Positions 1 to 8,943 of a stretch of 64,000 nt of DNA are shown one piece after another. Numbering within the stretch: position 1 is the first letter of the stretch; each line of letters starts with the position of its first letter. The position numbers and the translations under genes are program-made. The notes beneath the pieces were generated by a model. The model had not been told where the DNA came from, made no database searches, and was given only the letters and a program-made list of their open reading frames with translations. The stretch is from an uncultured Tenacibaculum sp. (GTDB lineage Bacteria; Bacteroidota; Bacteroidia; Flavobacteriales; Flavobacteriaceae), in assembly GCF_947495995.1 (NCBI RefSeq), contig NZ_CANMAX010000001.1, positions 186,001 to 250,000 on the forward strand. The letters are read 5' to 3'.

Positions 1-566
1 GACCAATGGCTTTACCTGGAGAATATAAAGTAGATTTAGTTGTAAACGGAAAATCTAAATCTCAAAACTTCACAATTAAAAACAAGCCAAATTCAGAATC
101 TACACCCCAAGATTTAAAAGCTCAATTTGACTTTATCAATAGCATTAATGCAAAAATGACTGAGATTCATAAAGCATTAAAAAATGTAAAGAAAGTTAGA
201 AATCAAGTTACTACTTTAAAGAAGTCTATTAAAGATAAAAAGAAACATAAAGAGCTATTAGACTTTGCTGATAAATTAGTTAAGGAAATGACTGTTGTTG
301 AAAACAACTTATATCAAACTAAGAGTAAGAGTAATCAAGATCCTTTAAATTTCCCTATTAAATTAAATAACAAATTAGGACATTTAAACTCATTGACTAG
401 AATTGGTGATTATAAACCTACTGATCAAGCGATTGCTTTTAAAAATGAAATCACAAAAGATATCGACATTGAATTGAATAAATTATACAATATCTTTAAC
501 TCTAAAGTAAAAGAGTTAAATCAGAAAGTAAAAGCTAGTCAAATTGATTTTATTCAACTAGATTAA
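1..566 (+). CDS. VPS10/BNR-type glycosidase-like protein, C-terminal fragment
   Basis: Only the C-terminal end is present. The reading frame is open to the left edge (codons run from base 3), so the apparent Met at base 6 is internal. The first residues (PMALPGEYKV, then VVNGKSKSQNF) resemble the Ig-like strand that closes the large Bacteroidota proteins built on sortilin/VPS10-type BNR propellers. A Lys-rich, mainly helical tail of about 150 residues follows. No T9SS sorting domain is seen at the end, unlike the next gene. The family is usually about 1000 residues and secreted. It converges on the BNR gene to the right and shares a bidirectional terminator with it. The family call rests on the tail only. 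Confidence 0.55.
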   Translation, partial: PMALPGEYKVDLVVNGKSKSQNFTIKNKPNSESTPQDLKAQFDFINSINAKMTEIHKALKNVKKVRNQVTTLKKSIKDKKKHKELLDFADKLVKEMTVVENNLYQTKSKSNQDPLNFPIKLNNKLGHLNSLTRIGDYKPTDQAIAFKNEITKDIDIELNKLYNIFNSKVKELNQKVKASQIDFIQLD

Positions 567-601
567 CGGAAAGAAAGTTATTCAATAAAATTATAGCATA
601 A

Positions 602-637
602 AAAAAGACTGTTTAAATAAATTTAAACAGTCTTTTT
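602..637. terminator. bidirectional intrinsic terminator
   Basis: A perfect inverted repeat has arms AAAAAGACTGTTTAAAT and its complement with a 2-nt loop. It sits between two convergent genes, and the A/T-rich arm ends give a U-tract in both directions. Confidence 0.85.
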
Positions 638-656
638 ATTTAAGGAATTATATAAA

Positions 657-3600
657 TTACTTCACGATTACACGCATTGTAGTTTCTGTATATTTATTAC
701 TTAAGTTTAATAAGTAAATTCCTGTAGCTAAATTATCAGTAGCTATAGTTCCATTCTCTAATCTTCCAGTTTTTAATGCCTGTCCGAATGTATTAAAGAT
801 TGTATAAGAAGTGTTTGTTAATTCTTTAGAAGAAATTATTCTTAAAACATTTCCTTTTACAACAGGATTTGGTCCTATTTTAACTGAAGCTAATATATCT
901 TCATCTTCATCTCCTAAAAGGTCATTTCTTACATCAAAATCTTGAGCTGATACAACAGCTGTAGAAGAAGAACAAGATCCTTCGTAGATTCTTACGTTAG
1001 TAAACGTAGATGTATTTCCTGAACCTCCATCATTATCGTTAATGAAAACTAATCTATTCATAGTTCCTGTATAAGAAGCTCCAACAGTAATTGCATACGT
1101 ACGAGTTCCACCAGCATAATTATCAAAATTAGTGATACCATAATTTTGAGTTCCATGAAGTTTGAAATAGTTATTAGCCGATAAGTTATTATCAGTTTCA
1201 AAACCAATACCATGAATTTCACCTTCAGAAGCACTACTAAATTCGAATTCTATTACTGTATTCGGTGTTACCGTGTAATCTAAAGGAATAGATTTCCATG
1301 TATTGTTTGTTAATGTTATAGATGATCCATCTGTACTTACAGAGAAATTTCCAGCATTATCTTGGTTTGAGAAACTAGATACTGTAAAGTTGTTGAAATC
1401 TAAAGCTTCACAAGCAGGGCTTGTTGGGTTTCCTGAATTTCCTCCAGCAGTTAAAGCAAGGTTATCAATTGCAATATCACTAGACCAACTTGTTCCTGTA
1501 ACTCCTACGAAACGTAAGCTAACTGTTCCTCCTAAATAAGCAGCTAAATCTACAGATACATCATTCCATTGGTTTCCTTGGTTACTAGAATCTGTCCATA
1601 AATTTACCCAAGTAGTTCCATCTGTAGACGCTTGTAAAGTTAAAGAACCTACACTTGTTCCAAACATATGGTTACTGAAAGAAAAACTTGCAGAAGACTC
1701 TCCAGAAAGATCAAAACAAGGACTTTGTAAAATTGCCGTAGCATTATTCCCTATTTGTCCAGCACTATTATTTGTTGATGCTTCTAAGAATAAATAAAAA
1801 CTTCCATCAGCACCATTACTTGGTCCAGTTCCACTTGAAGGTGTTCCTCCACTATCTCTTAACCAGTTTCCATCATCACCAGTAACTTGAGTCCATCCAT
1901 CATTCGTTTCAAAACTTTCACTATATGGGAAAGAAGCTACTGTTGAGGTACATGATGAACTTGCACCACCAGTTGTAGTTACATTTACCGCTGCACTTGC
2001 ATTAGATTCGTTGTTAGCAGCATCTTTCGCTCTTACTGTAAATGAGTAAGCTGTATTTGCAGTTAAACCTGTAATATTTGTAGAAGTTGATGCTGTAGTT
2101 CCTACTAAGGCTGATCCTTGATACACATCGTATCCAGTTACTCCTACATTATCAGTTGAAGCACTCCAACTTAATGTTAATGAGGTAGCTGTAACATTAG
2201 AAGCTGTAACATTATTTGGTCTACTTGGCGCTTGTGTATCTGCAGCTGTATTCGCTGTAAACTCTCCTGTAAACACTCCTCTACCATAAGTAGAAGCTAT
2301 AATTCTATTTTCTGTATTATTTCCGTTAACGTTCCAGTAATCGAAAGCAGTTACACTTACATCACTCATTCCGTTATAAGCTTGTGTCCAATTTGGAGCA
2401 GCATCGTTAAAGTTTGAAGTTGACCAAACTCCTAATTGAGTTGCCAAAATTGCTTCATTTCTATCTAATGGATTTTGTAAGATATCTCTAACAGGGATAT
2501 TCGGTAAATTACCTTCTCTGTTTACCCAGTTAGCTCCACCATCTGTAGTAGCCCAAACACTTACAACTCCATAGTTGTGCATTGTTACAAAAATATCGTT
2601 CTCAGTAGCACCAAATCTTACAGAAGAAATAGAACCTACGAATGGTGTATTTATTTGAGTAAAAGTTGCATTACTATTATTCACTCCAGACAATCTTAGT
2701 AATCTACCATTTGCTAAACCAACAAACCATCTGTTGTTTGTGAAAGGAGAAGCTCTGAAAGCCGTAGGAGATGCGTTTAATAAAGTGTTAGTTAATGTAC
2801 CTCTTGAGTTTGCAGCAACATTAATACTTAAGATAGAAAAAGCAGCTGGTGTAGTACTTGTAGCTCTTGTTGAGTTATTTGATAATAAACGATTCGCGTC
2901 ACTATCATAATCCATTGGATTTACGAAGTCACCAGTAGTTTGACTACTCGATAAAGTTGTAGCACCACCTTGAATTCTACTTCTTCCATTCCATGGTAAA
3001 TTAAAACGATAAATTACATTGTTTGTGAATGTAGAAATCATAAACTGACCATCTTTATCAACAAACGTATAGAATCCATCACCATCACTTAATTCAGTAG
3101 AACTATTGATTCCTGCAGTAGCATTTCTAAAGGCTTGTGTACCGTTATCTTGTGCTCCAGCAGTAAAAATTCCATCTCTATCACCTGGACCATCTGGTCC
3201 TATTCCAGCTTTTACAAACTGAGTTACATTATATCCTCTATTTCTTGAAGCTATTGTTCCTCCACCATTATTTGAATAGTATACACCACCATCGTTACCA
3301 AATAACATTCTAGTTGAAGAATTACCTGCAAAAGCTATTGCATGGTGATCTGCATGAACTAAACTAGCATTTCTAAGACCTAAGTTTCTCCATTGAGATA
3401 TTTGAGTCCAAGATCCACCACCATTAGTACTTCTAAATAAATCGATACCTCCAACAAAAACTACGTCATCATCATTTGGATCAGTTTCTATTACTAAATC
3501 ATAAAATGCTTGTCCTCTTGTAAAGTCATTCGCTGGAATTCCGTTATCTGCATCATTAGGTAAACTTAAAGTTCTTACTGTACCAAATGCGTTTGTAGTT

Positions 3601-4790
3601 TCGAAAATACGAACTGGAGAAGCACTTGTTGTTCCTTGTGCTAATGCATATAATCTATTTGGATTTGTAATTGAAGGCTCTAATTCTACTCTGTTAGATT
3701 CTACTAAAGGAGAAGCAGCTGCTTCCGTCCAAGTAGCTCCGTTTGTAGAACTAAATACTCTTCCTCCTCCTTGACCCAAACCAGGAGTTGTAATTGTACC
3801 CATCCATAATCTATTATCCGATCCAACTTCTAAATCATTTGGAATGAAATAATAGTTTGCTCCACTAAATTCGAATCCCATACCTGCAGCTTCAACTCTG
3901 TTCCAAGTATTTCCGTTATCAGTAGAACGATATAATCCTGCAGATTGTAATCCTAACCAGTTTGTTGGCGAACTTGCATCTGAATAAACGTTAGCTCCAA
4001 CTCCAACAAATAATTCTGTAGAAGTTCCATTATCCCAAGCTAAAATATCGTTTACATAATTGATTCCTGATAAGAAAAGGTTTCCTGCATTAAAATCAAA
4101 TGTAGCAGCACCAGCAGCAGGAATATTTACGGCTGTCCAAGTTGTACCACCATCTGTACTTCTATACACACCGTTACCTACAACATCTCCAGCAGTATAT
4201 TGCTCACCAGTTCCTAAATACCAGTTGTTTGAATTTCTTGGATCAACAGTAATTGATGTTACAGATAAGTTACCTGGAACATTTTGTACTCTTTGCCATT
4301 GAGAATTTGCATTAGTAATATCGTTATTCACCCATAAACCACCACTAACTCCACCAGCGTAAACTCGTCTATTATTAGCATCGTTTGGATCGAATAATAT
4401 TGCTCTAGTTCTACCTCCAACATTATTTGGTCCTCTTTCTACCCATGGAGAATTATTATCACCAGGAACTCTTCGAGCAATTCTTTCTGACCTTAGTTGT
4501 TCACGAAGTTTTGTTACATTTTCATCTTCTAATCTTCCCGTGTTTGGGTTGATTGTTAACTCCCACATTTGTTCGAAATACTTGTTCGGAGGAAGTCCGT
4601 TTAACTTTCTAGTTTTTTTATCCCATTGAAGTCTTTCCTTAAAGGGACTATTTTTTAAGAAGTTTGCGTGAGTTTCTCTTTGTGTTTCGATTTCTTTTTT
4701 AAGCTTATAAGATTGATATTCTTTATAACCTAAAGAAGTAACTAAAACCATCGACAAACCACCAAGTAAAAGTTTGAGATTACTTTTCAT
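657..4790 (-). CDS. T9SS-exported BNR/VPS10-like propeller protein with FN3, MAM-like and C-terminal sorting domains
   Basis: This 1377-aa secreted protein starts with a hydrophobic signal segment (about residues 5-22). Residues 110-830 carry repeated BNR/Asp-box-like motifs (STDGGTTW, STDNGNTW, STNGGGSW), as in sortilin-type propellers. Next come a fibronectin type III domain (about 850-938), a MAM/jelly-roll-like domain (about 946-1116) and a Cys-bounded beta domain I cannot name (about 1120-1275). The end is a T9SS type A sorting domain (about 1300-1377, PNPV start, GIYLLNL, final basic residue). The propeller fold is known from sialidases and exo-xyloglucanases, but no catalytic residues can be assigned, so hydrolase activity is unproven. 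It is transcribed alone and converges with the gene to its left. Confidence 0.8.
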   Translation of the reverse strand: MKSNLKLLLGGLSMVLVTSLGYKEYQSYKLKKEIETQRETHANFLKNSPFKERLQWDKKTRKLNGLPPNKYFEQMWELTINPNTGRLEDENVTKLREQLRSERIARRVPGDNNSPWVERGPNNVGGRTRAILFDPNDANNRRVYAGGVSGGLWVNNDITNANSQWQRVQNVPGNLSVTSITVDPRNSNNWYLGTGEQYTAGDVVGNGVYRSTDGGTTWTAVNIPAAGAATFDFNAGNLFLSGINYVNDILAWDNGTSTELFVGVGANVYSDASSPTNWLGLQSAGLYRSTDNGNTWNRVEAAGMGFEFSGANYYFIPNDLEVGSDNRLWMGTITTPGLGQGGGRVFSSTNGATWTEAAASPLVESNRVELEPSITNPNRLYALAQGTTSASPVRIFETTNAFGTVRTLSLPNDADNGIPANDFTRGQAFYDLVIETDPNDDDVVFVGGIDLFRSTNGGGSWTQISQWRNLGLRNASLVHADHHAIAFAGNSSTRMLFGNDGGVYYSNNGGGTIASRNRGYNVTQFVKAGIGPDGPGDRDGIFTAGAQDNGTQAFRNATAGINSSTELSDGDGFYTFVDKDGQFMISTFTNNVIYRFNLPWNGRSRIQGGATTLSSSQTTGDFVNPMDYDSDANRLLSNNSTRATSTTPAAFSILSINVAANSRGTLTNTLLNASPTAFRASPFTNNRWFVGLANGRLLRLSGVNNSNATFTQINTPFVGSISSVRFGATENDIFVTMHNYGVVSVWATTDGGANWVNREGNLPNIPVRDILQNPLDRNEAILATQLGVWSTSNFNDAAPNWTQAYNGMSDVSVTAFDYWNVNGNNTENRIIASTYGRGVFTGEFTANTAADTQAPSRPNNVTASNVTATSLTLSWSASTDNVGVTGYDVYQGSALVGTTASTSTNITGLTANTAYSFTVRAKDAANNESNASAAVNVTTTGGASSSCTSTVASFPYSESFETNDGWTQVTGDDGNWLRDSGGTPSSGTGPSNGADGSFYLFLEASTNNSAGQIGNNATAILQSPCFDLSGESSASFSFSNHMFGTSVGSLTLQASTDGTTWVNLWTDSSNQGNQWNDVSVDLAAYLGGTVSLRFVGVTGTSWSSDIAIDNLALTAGGNSGNPTSPACEALDFNNFTVSSFSNQDNAGNFSVSTDGSSITLTNNTWKSIPLDYTVTPNTVIEFEFSSASEGEIHGIGFETDNNLSANNYFKLHGTQNYGITNFDNYAGGTRTYAITVGASYTGTMNRLVFINDNDGGSGNTSTFTNVRIYEGSCSSSTAVVSAQDFDVRNDLLGDEDEDILASVKIGPNPVVKGNVLRIISSKELTNTSYTIFNTFGQALKTGRLENGTIATDNLATGIYLLNLSNKYTETTMRVIVK

Positions 4791-4866
4791 TTTAAGAAGG
4801 GTTTTTAAGTTGGTTAATTTTAAAAGAAAAATTAATATTTTCTTAATTTATTTAAAATCCGGAAAC

Positions 4867-4874
4867 CAAAAATA
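4867..4874 (-). promoter_or_regulatory. possible -7 promoter element for the BNR protein gene
   Basis: On the minus strand this reads TATTTTTG, matching the Bacteroidota TAnnTTTG consensus, about 77 bp before the start codon. No clear TTG -33 element is present at the usual spacing, so the call is weak. Confidence 0.35.
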
Positions 4875-5171
4875 CAAAAACATTAAAGTATTCTCAGTAA
4901 AAATGCTTTTTTAATAAATATTTAATAAATAAACATAAAAACAACTTAAAACAAAAACATAATAAAAGTTTTTAACTCTCAATTTAGATTATTGATAAAA
5001 AATTAAGTTAAAACAAATAAATAACAAAATAATAACCTTAATTTAATTGTATGAAATTTCACAAAACTCAATAATTTGTGTAAAAAATATAAGATCTTAA
5101 AACTTATTTTAAAAATGTTGAAATAATTATAGGGCTTATAATGTCATTTTAATATTTCTTAAGCATACAAT

Positions 5172-5204
5172 AAAAAAACCACCTTATTTAAAAGATGGCT
5201 TTTA
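5172..5204 (-). terminator. intrinsic terminator after the small membrane protein gene
   Basis: The minus-strand RNA forms a 12-bp stem (AAAAGCCAUCUU with AAGGUGGUUUUU, using two G-U pairs) followed by a run of U. It lies 21 bp after the stop codon. Confidence 0.7.
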
Positions 5205-5224
5205 ATATTTTATTGATGATTTTT

Positions 5225-5473
5225 CTATTTCATTTTTTTCATGACTGTATACATCCCATAACCAAAACTTATAATTAATCTAGGCACAAGAAAGTTAATC
5301 CATTTACCATTTTTGAACTCTTTATCAAATACTGCCTGAAAATCACCAGAAAAAATTAGTCTTCCGTTATAAAAAAGCAGAGAAAAAATAATTACAAAAA
5401 TGAAGAAAGGTATGCTTACTTTGAGTACATTTTTCCAAAACAATGGACTCTTTAATTTTTCAATTACAGTCAT
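5225..5473 (-). CDS. small membrane protein of unknown function
   Basis: This 82-aa protein has one clear hydrophobic segment (about residues 18-36) and a weaker hydrophobic stretch near the C-terminus (about 62-75), so one or two membrane passes are likely. I do not recognise the family. Its ATG directly abuts the TAA of the MazG-like gene upstream (TAAATG, no gap), so the two should be translationally coupled. A terminator follows. Confidence 0.6.
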   Translation of the reverse strand: MTVIEKLKSPLFWKNVLKVSIPFFIFVIIFSLLFYNGRLIFSGDFQAVFDKEFKNGKWINFLVPRLIISFGYGMYTVMKKMK

Positions 5474-5800
5474 TTATTTTAACTTTTCGTTGTTATGATG
5501 ACGATCGTGATCACGTTTTGTTTTGATATCTAACTTTTTATCAAAAGCCTCTTGTAGATTAACTCCTGTTTGATTTGCTAAACACAACACTACAAAAACC
5601 ACATCTGCTAATTCTTCACCTAAATCTTTTTGTTTATCGCTTTCTTTTTCACTTTGCTCTCCATATCTACGAGCAATAATTCGAGCAACTTCTCCTACTT
5701 CTTCAGTAAGTTGAGCCATATTTGTTAATTCGTTAAAATAACGAACTCCATGATTCTTAATCCAATCGTCTACTTGTTTTTGTGCGTCTTGTATATTCAT
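5474..5800 (-). CDS. MazG-like nucleotide pyrophosphohydrolase
   Basis: This 108-aa all-alpha protein has the MazG/dUTPase-superfamily metal-binding pattern: E33, E34 and E37 (EEVGE) pair with E63 and D66 (EELAD). Members hydrolyse non-canonical or excess NTPs to NMP and pyrophosphate and act as house-cleaning enzymes in the cytosol. The length fits single-domain MazG-like proteins rather than the two-domain MazG of proteobacteria. It is the first gene of a two-gene unit with the small membrane protein. The substrate cannot be read from sequence. Confidence 0.85.
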   Translation of the reverse strand: MNIQDAQKQVDDWIKNHGVRYFNELTNMAQLTEEVGEVARIIARRYGEQSEKESDKQKDLGEELADVVFVVLCLANQTGVNLQEAFDKKLDIKTKRDHDRHHNNEKLK

Positions 5801-5852
5801 ATTTGTATTGAAATTTCACATTCAAAAATACTACACTTATCATAAAAAACAT

Positions 5853-5881
5853 AGCGAGAAAGAATCAAATCCTTTCTCGCT
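5853..5881 (-). terminator. intrinsic terminator after the GH8 gene
   Basis: A perfect 10-bp stem (AGCGAGAAAG with CTTTCTCGCT) is followed on the minus strand by ATG and a run of six T. It lies 65 bp past the GH8 stop codon. Confidence 0.75.
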
Positions 5882-5946
5882 AAATATCCTTAACTATAAT
5901 AAATTAGGTTTTTGCGTACAAAAAAACCACTATAGAAGTTGGACTT

Positions 5947-7326
5947 CTATTTCTTTATAAATTTAATTTTCACTTTACCACTATTGATAAAGTAAATCCC
6001 AGTCGGAAGCTCTGAAACATCAACTAATTCCATATTAGAATTTTTCACATCGGTAGTCATAATTTCTTTACCTAATGTATTGTATATTTTCACCTTTTTA
6101 CCTAATTCAAAATTTACCAAACGTAATTCGTTCGTTGTTGGATTAGGATAAATAATAATATCTTTTTGTTGTTGTACCACTTCTTCGTTACTCAATACTT
6201 CTGAAACAGGGTTGTAAAAATTCCCTGATAAAGTAAACATGTAAATAACACGTAATGTTGTTGCAAAATAAGCTGTAGATGTTAAATTTTTAGTAGTGCT
6301 ATATGCATTATCTACTACAGTTTGGTTTGAATTCATTAAAGAAGCTGCAAAAGAACCTGTATACGTAGGATCTTTAAATGTGTGAATTTGTGTTCCGTCT
6401 TGATTATAACCTGCCGTAATATTATCTAAACCTCCTACTCTGCTAACAAAGTTTTCGCACTTTGCTAAATATGACGACGCATCAGTTTTTCCAAACCAGA
6501 TGTAATCAGTAGCAATTCTCCAAGGTGTTCTTGCTGCATCATAATAAAACGATTTCCCTGAATTAAATGCCCAAGGAACAATATCTGAATATGAACCATC
6601 TGCCTTACACCAATCTGAGACTAAACAATCAACTGCATTATTAACAGATAAATTCGCATTTAAAATTTCATATGTTTTAGCAGTTACATTATCCCAAAAC
6701 TGCACATCGTTTGTAAACTTTCCATAAACTCTAAAGTAAGCTGGTGCAAAATAAGAAGGATTTGTATTGTTTGATCCTCCCCAAGCATCTCCTGGTTTTA
6801 ACACATAACTTGTTGCTTCGATTTCATGTTGCTTCATTATCGCAATTAAATCTTTAGCTTCTTGGTGATAATTTAAAATACCAGTATTACCAAAACGATT
6901 TCCTGCTATAATTAAAGCTATAGCAGCATCTAATTCAGCATCTGTTGCTCCATTTTGACCATTTACTGTATCACAACCTTCAATTTTCCAGTTCATTACT
7001 CCGTTTGCATTTGTATGGCTTTTATAGTATTTCCATAAACCATCAAAAAGCTCTTTATCATTTGCATAAGCAGACAATAACATTCCGTAAGCAATTCCTT
7101 CAGAAACCGTAAAATTTGGATCATCGAATTTAATTCTAGCACGACCACCTGTACAAGTGGTTGCAAAATTTGCTTTCCATTGTACATAAGCATCTTTTAA
7201 ATCTGCTTCTTGAACATTACTTGGCATTGAACCAAAAGGATAAGTCGTGTTTGAAAATTGAATATTTGAGTTTTGTGCGACAATACTTACTACACAAAAC
7301 AGCAAAAGAAGTGTAATTTTTCTCAT
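5947..7326 (-). CDS. GH8 endo-beta-1,4-glucanase with T9SS sorting domain
   Basis: This 459-aa secreted enzyme has a signal peptide (residues 1-17), an (alpha/alpha)6 GH8 catalytic domain (about 20-375) and a T9SS type A sorting domain (about 385-459). The general acid is E76 in SEGIAYGM, and D129 in ATDAELD lies 53 residues later; a further conserved Asp is D263 in YYDAARTPWR. These fit GH8 enzymes such as Clostridium CelA, which hydrolyse cellulose, lichenan or xylan with inversion. Cellulose or mixed-linked glucan is the likely substrate given the cellulase cluster 12 kb away. There is no carbohydrate-binding module. A long inverted repeat lies just before the start, and the gene may be read from the MFS gene upstream. 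Confidence 0.88.
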   Translation of the reverse strand: MRKITLLLLFCVVSIVAQNSNIQFSNTTYPFGSMPSNVQEADLKDAYVQWKANFATTCTGGRARIKFDDPNFTVSEGIAYGMLLSAYANDKELFDGLWKYYKSHTNANGVMNWKIEGCDTVNGQNGATDAELDAAIALIIAGNRFGNTGILNYHQEAKDLIAIMKQHEIEATSYVLKPGDAWGGSNNTNPSYFAPAYFRVYGKFTNDVQFWDNVTAKTYEILNANLSVNNAVDCLVSDWCKADGSYSDIVPWAFNSGKSFYYDAARTPWRIATDYIWFGKTDASSYLAKCENFVSRVGGLDNITAGYNQDGTQIHTFKDPTYTGSFAASLMNSNQTVVDNAYSTTKNLTSTAYFATTLRVIYMFTLSGNFYNPVSEVLSNEEVVQQQKDIIIYPNPTTNELRLVNFELGKKVKIYNTLGKEIMTTDVKNSNMELVDVSELPTGIYFINSGKVKIKFIKK

Positions 7327-7330
7327 TACT

Positions 7331-7395
7331 ATTTGGGGATTTGGTTAATTATATACAATAACTCAAGTTTTGTATAAAAATTATAATCCCCAAAT
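7331..7395. repeat. inverted repeat in the GH8 leader
   Basis: Perfect 11-bp arms ATTTGGGGATT (7331-7341) and AATCCCCAAAT (7385-7395) are separated by 43 bp of AT-rich DNA between the MFS stop and the GH8 start. The start-proximal arm ends only 4 bp from the ATG. No U-tract follows, so it is not an obvious terminator. It could be an operator pair or an RNA structure affecting initiation. Confidence 0.6.
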
Positions 7396-7416
7396 AATAT
7401 TATTTAAAAGATTTTA

Positions 7417-8634
7417 TCATTTTCCTATACTATTTTCTAGTCGTTTAGTTTTGAATAATAGTAGCAACAGAAAAAGTCCGCTTAACAAAGAAAGACCAAA
7501 TACAATATACCAAGTATTATCAAAACCAATTTTATCAACTAAATGCATTCCAGAGAAATGACCAAAAACATGAGCTATTGAAAATGAGATACTATACCAA
7601 GACATATATTCCCCCTGACTTCCTCTTTTTGCTCTTTCTAATGCATATGCATTTGAAAACGGAAACATCACCATTTCACCAATAGTCATTAAAAACATTC
7701 CAACGAGTAAAATTCCAACCCAGCCAGTCATATTCAACACAATAAAACTTAAGGTTACTAAAATTCCTCCTCCGAACATTAAAGCTATTTTTGTGTGTTT
7801 CGAATCTTCTAAAGCTTTTACTAATGGCATTTCTAACAAGAAAATAATAAGTCCGTTTGCTCCTAATAATAATCCTATTTCAAATTCTGACAAATGATGA
7901 ACATCTCTGTAGTACAATGGAATTGTTGAGAAATATTGTAAGAAAACCACTCCGAATAACGCCATTGCTACAAAGAAAATCCAGAATAATTTATCAGAAT
8001 ATATAGATAACGGATTCTCGTTTTTCACTTCATCAATTACTCTAGCTTTCTTAGGATTTAATACATTTATCAATAAGATGGTTGCCAATACACAAGTAAC
8101 TCCATCTACCCAAAATAAACCTTGATAACCTAAAGTTGTAATAATTAAACCTCCCATAGCCGGACCAGCCGAAAAACCAAGATTAATTGCCAAACGGATT
8201 AATGTTACAGACCTTGTTTTATTTTCTGGTTTACTATATAAACTTAACGCAACGAACATTGCTGGACGAAACGTATCTGCAACTGTCATCAACACAAAAA
8301 TTGAAGCACAAAATCCAATTAAAGTTGTCACGTACTGTAATAACACAAATAGAATACCTGTAAGAAACAAACTTACTTGCATCACTTTGTAATATCCGAT
8401 TTTATCGGTTAAATATCCTCCTAATTTTGATCCAACTACAGATCCTAAACCAAAGAAGACCATAATAAGCCCAACATCTGAAAATGAGAAGTTGAGTCCT
8501 TCTTTTAAATACAATGATAAAAATGGAATTACCATTGTTCCTGCTCTGTTGATGAGCGTAATTAAAGACAACCACCATACCTCTTTTGAGAGGCCTTTAA
8601 AAGTTGCTAAGTAATTCGTAAATAACTTTTTCAT
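7417..8634 (-). CDS. MFS efflux transporter
   Basis: This 405-aa protein has about 12 hydrophobic segments and a typical MFS motif A in the first cytoplasmic loop (GSKLGGYLTDKIGYYK, about residues 68-83). The R-P and GP-rich stretches in the first half (DTFRPAMF, GFSAGPAMGG) are typical of the drug:H+ antiporter group. Exporters of this type remove small molecules or antibiotics across the inner membrane. The leader holds a short ORF and an intrinsic terminator, an arrangement typical of attenuation by ribosome stalling, which suggests that a translation inhibitor may be the inducer. A sugar exporter role linked to the neighbouring GH8 is less likely. The substrate is unknown. Confidence 0.8.
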   Translation of the reverse strand: MKKLFTNYLATFKGLSKEVWWLSLITLINRAGTMVIPFLSLYLKEGLNFSFSDVGLIMVFFGLGSVVGSKLGGYLTDKIGYYKVMQVSLFLTGILFVLLQYVTTLIGFCASIFVLMTVADTFRPAMFVALSLYSKPENKTRSVTLIRLAINLGFSAGPAMGGLIITTLGYQGLFWVDGVTCVLATILLINVLNPKKARVIDEVKNENPLSIYSDKLFWIFFVAMALFGVVFLQYFSTIPLYYRDVHHLSEFEIGLLLGANGLIIFLLEMPLVKALEDSKHTKIALMFGGGILVTLSFIVLNMTGWVGILLVGMFLMTIGEMVMFPFSNAYALERAKRGSQGEYMSWYSISFSIAHVFGHFSGMHLVDKIGFDNTWYIVFGLSLLSGLFLLLLLFKTKRLENSIGK

Positions 8635-8670
8635 AATTGTTTGTTTTAAGTTGACGTAATAAAAAATAAA

Positions 8671-8693
8671 AAGTCCGGCTAAAAGCCGGACTT
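8671..8693 (-). terminator. intrinsic terminator in the MFS leader (candidate attenuator)
   Basis: A perfect 10-bp stem, AAGTCCGGCT/AGCCGGACTT with a 3-nt loop, is followed on the minus strand by TTTATTTTTTATT. It sits upstream of the MFS start (8634) and downstream of a 24-codon ORF, so it would end transcription before the gene unless the leader refolds. Confidence 0.75.
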
Positions 8694-8727
8694 AATGCAA
8701 TTGTATATTTTTATATAGATATAACAT

Positions 8728-8802
8728 TTATACATAACAAGCCCGACTGAGCGATAGTTTAACTACCGATCTCCACTGCTTATATGTACATGTGTTTTTC
8801 AT
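8728..8802 (-). CDS. 24-codon leader ORF before the MFS exporter
   Basis: The ATG at 8802-8800 opens a frame reading MKNTCTYKQW, RSVVKLSLSR, ACYV and then TAA. It lies about 20 bp after a possible -7 element and 34 bp before the terminator hairpin. The RNA of the ORF itself can fold: CGGUAG pairs with CUAUCG, and an outer stem joins ACAUA/AAGC to GCUU/UAUGU. A stalled ribosome would disrupt this. I infer a regulatory leader peptide. No homology search was possible, and a chance ORF cannot be excluded. Confidence 0.5.
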   Translation of the reverse strand: MKNTCTYKQWRSVVKLSLSRACYV

Positions 8803-8823
8803 GATTATTTTCTAATTACTATA

Positions 8824-8831
8824 CAAACATA
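8824..8831 (-). promoter_or_regulatory. possible -7 element for the MFS transcript
   Basis: The minus strand reads TATGTTTG, matching TAnnTTTG. It would place the transcript start just before the leader ORF. The -33 element is not clear. Confidence 0.4.
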
Positions 8832-8943
8832 TACAAAATATGAATAGGTTGTATATGAAATACTTATTTTGTTTTTAATCGCATTTCAACTAACTTCGTA
8901 ATCACTTATTAATCGTTTAACTATTCTTTAGAGAAATCTGGCT

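Larger units (their letters stand above)
4791..5224. other. 434-bp AT-rich intergenic region
   Basis: This is the upstream region of the BNR protein gene plus the terminator of the small membrane protein gene. It is very AT-rich. Apart from a possible minus-strand -7 element (4867-4874) and the terminator (5172-5204), I see no ORF or RNA in it. Confidence 0.6.

Noticed and set aside
8728..8802. tRNA gene or known riboswitch in the MFS leader
   Set aside because: A D-arm-like GCTCAGTCGGG is present on the minus strand, but there is no acceptor stem, anticodon arm or T-arm. No TPP, guanidine or purine riboswitch core was found.
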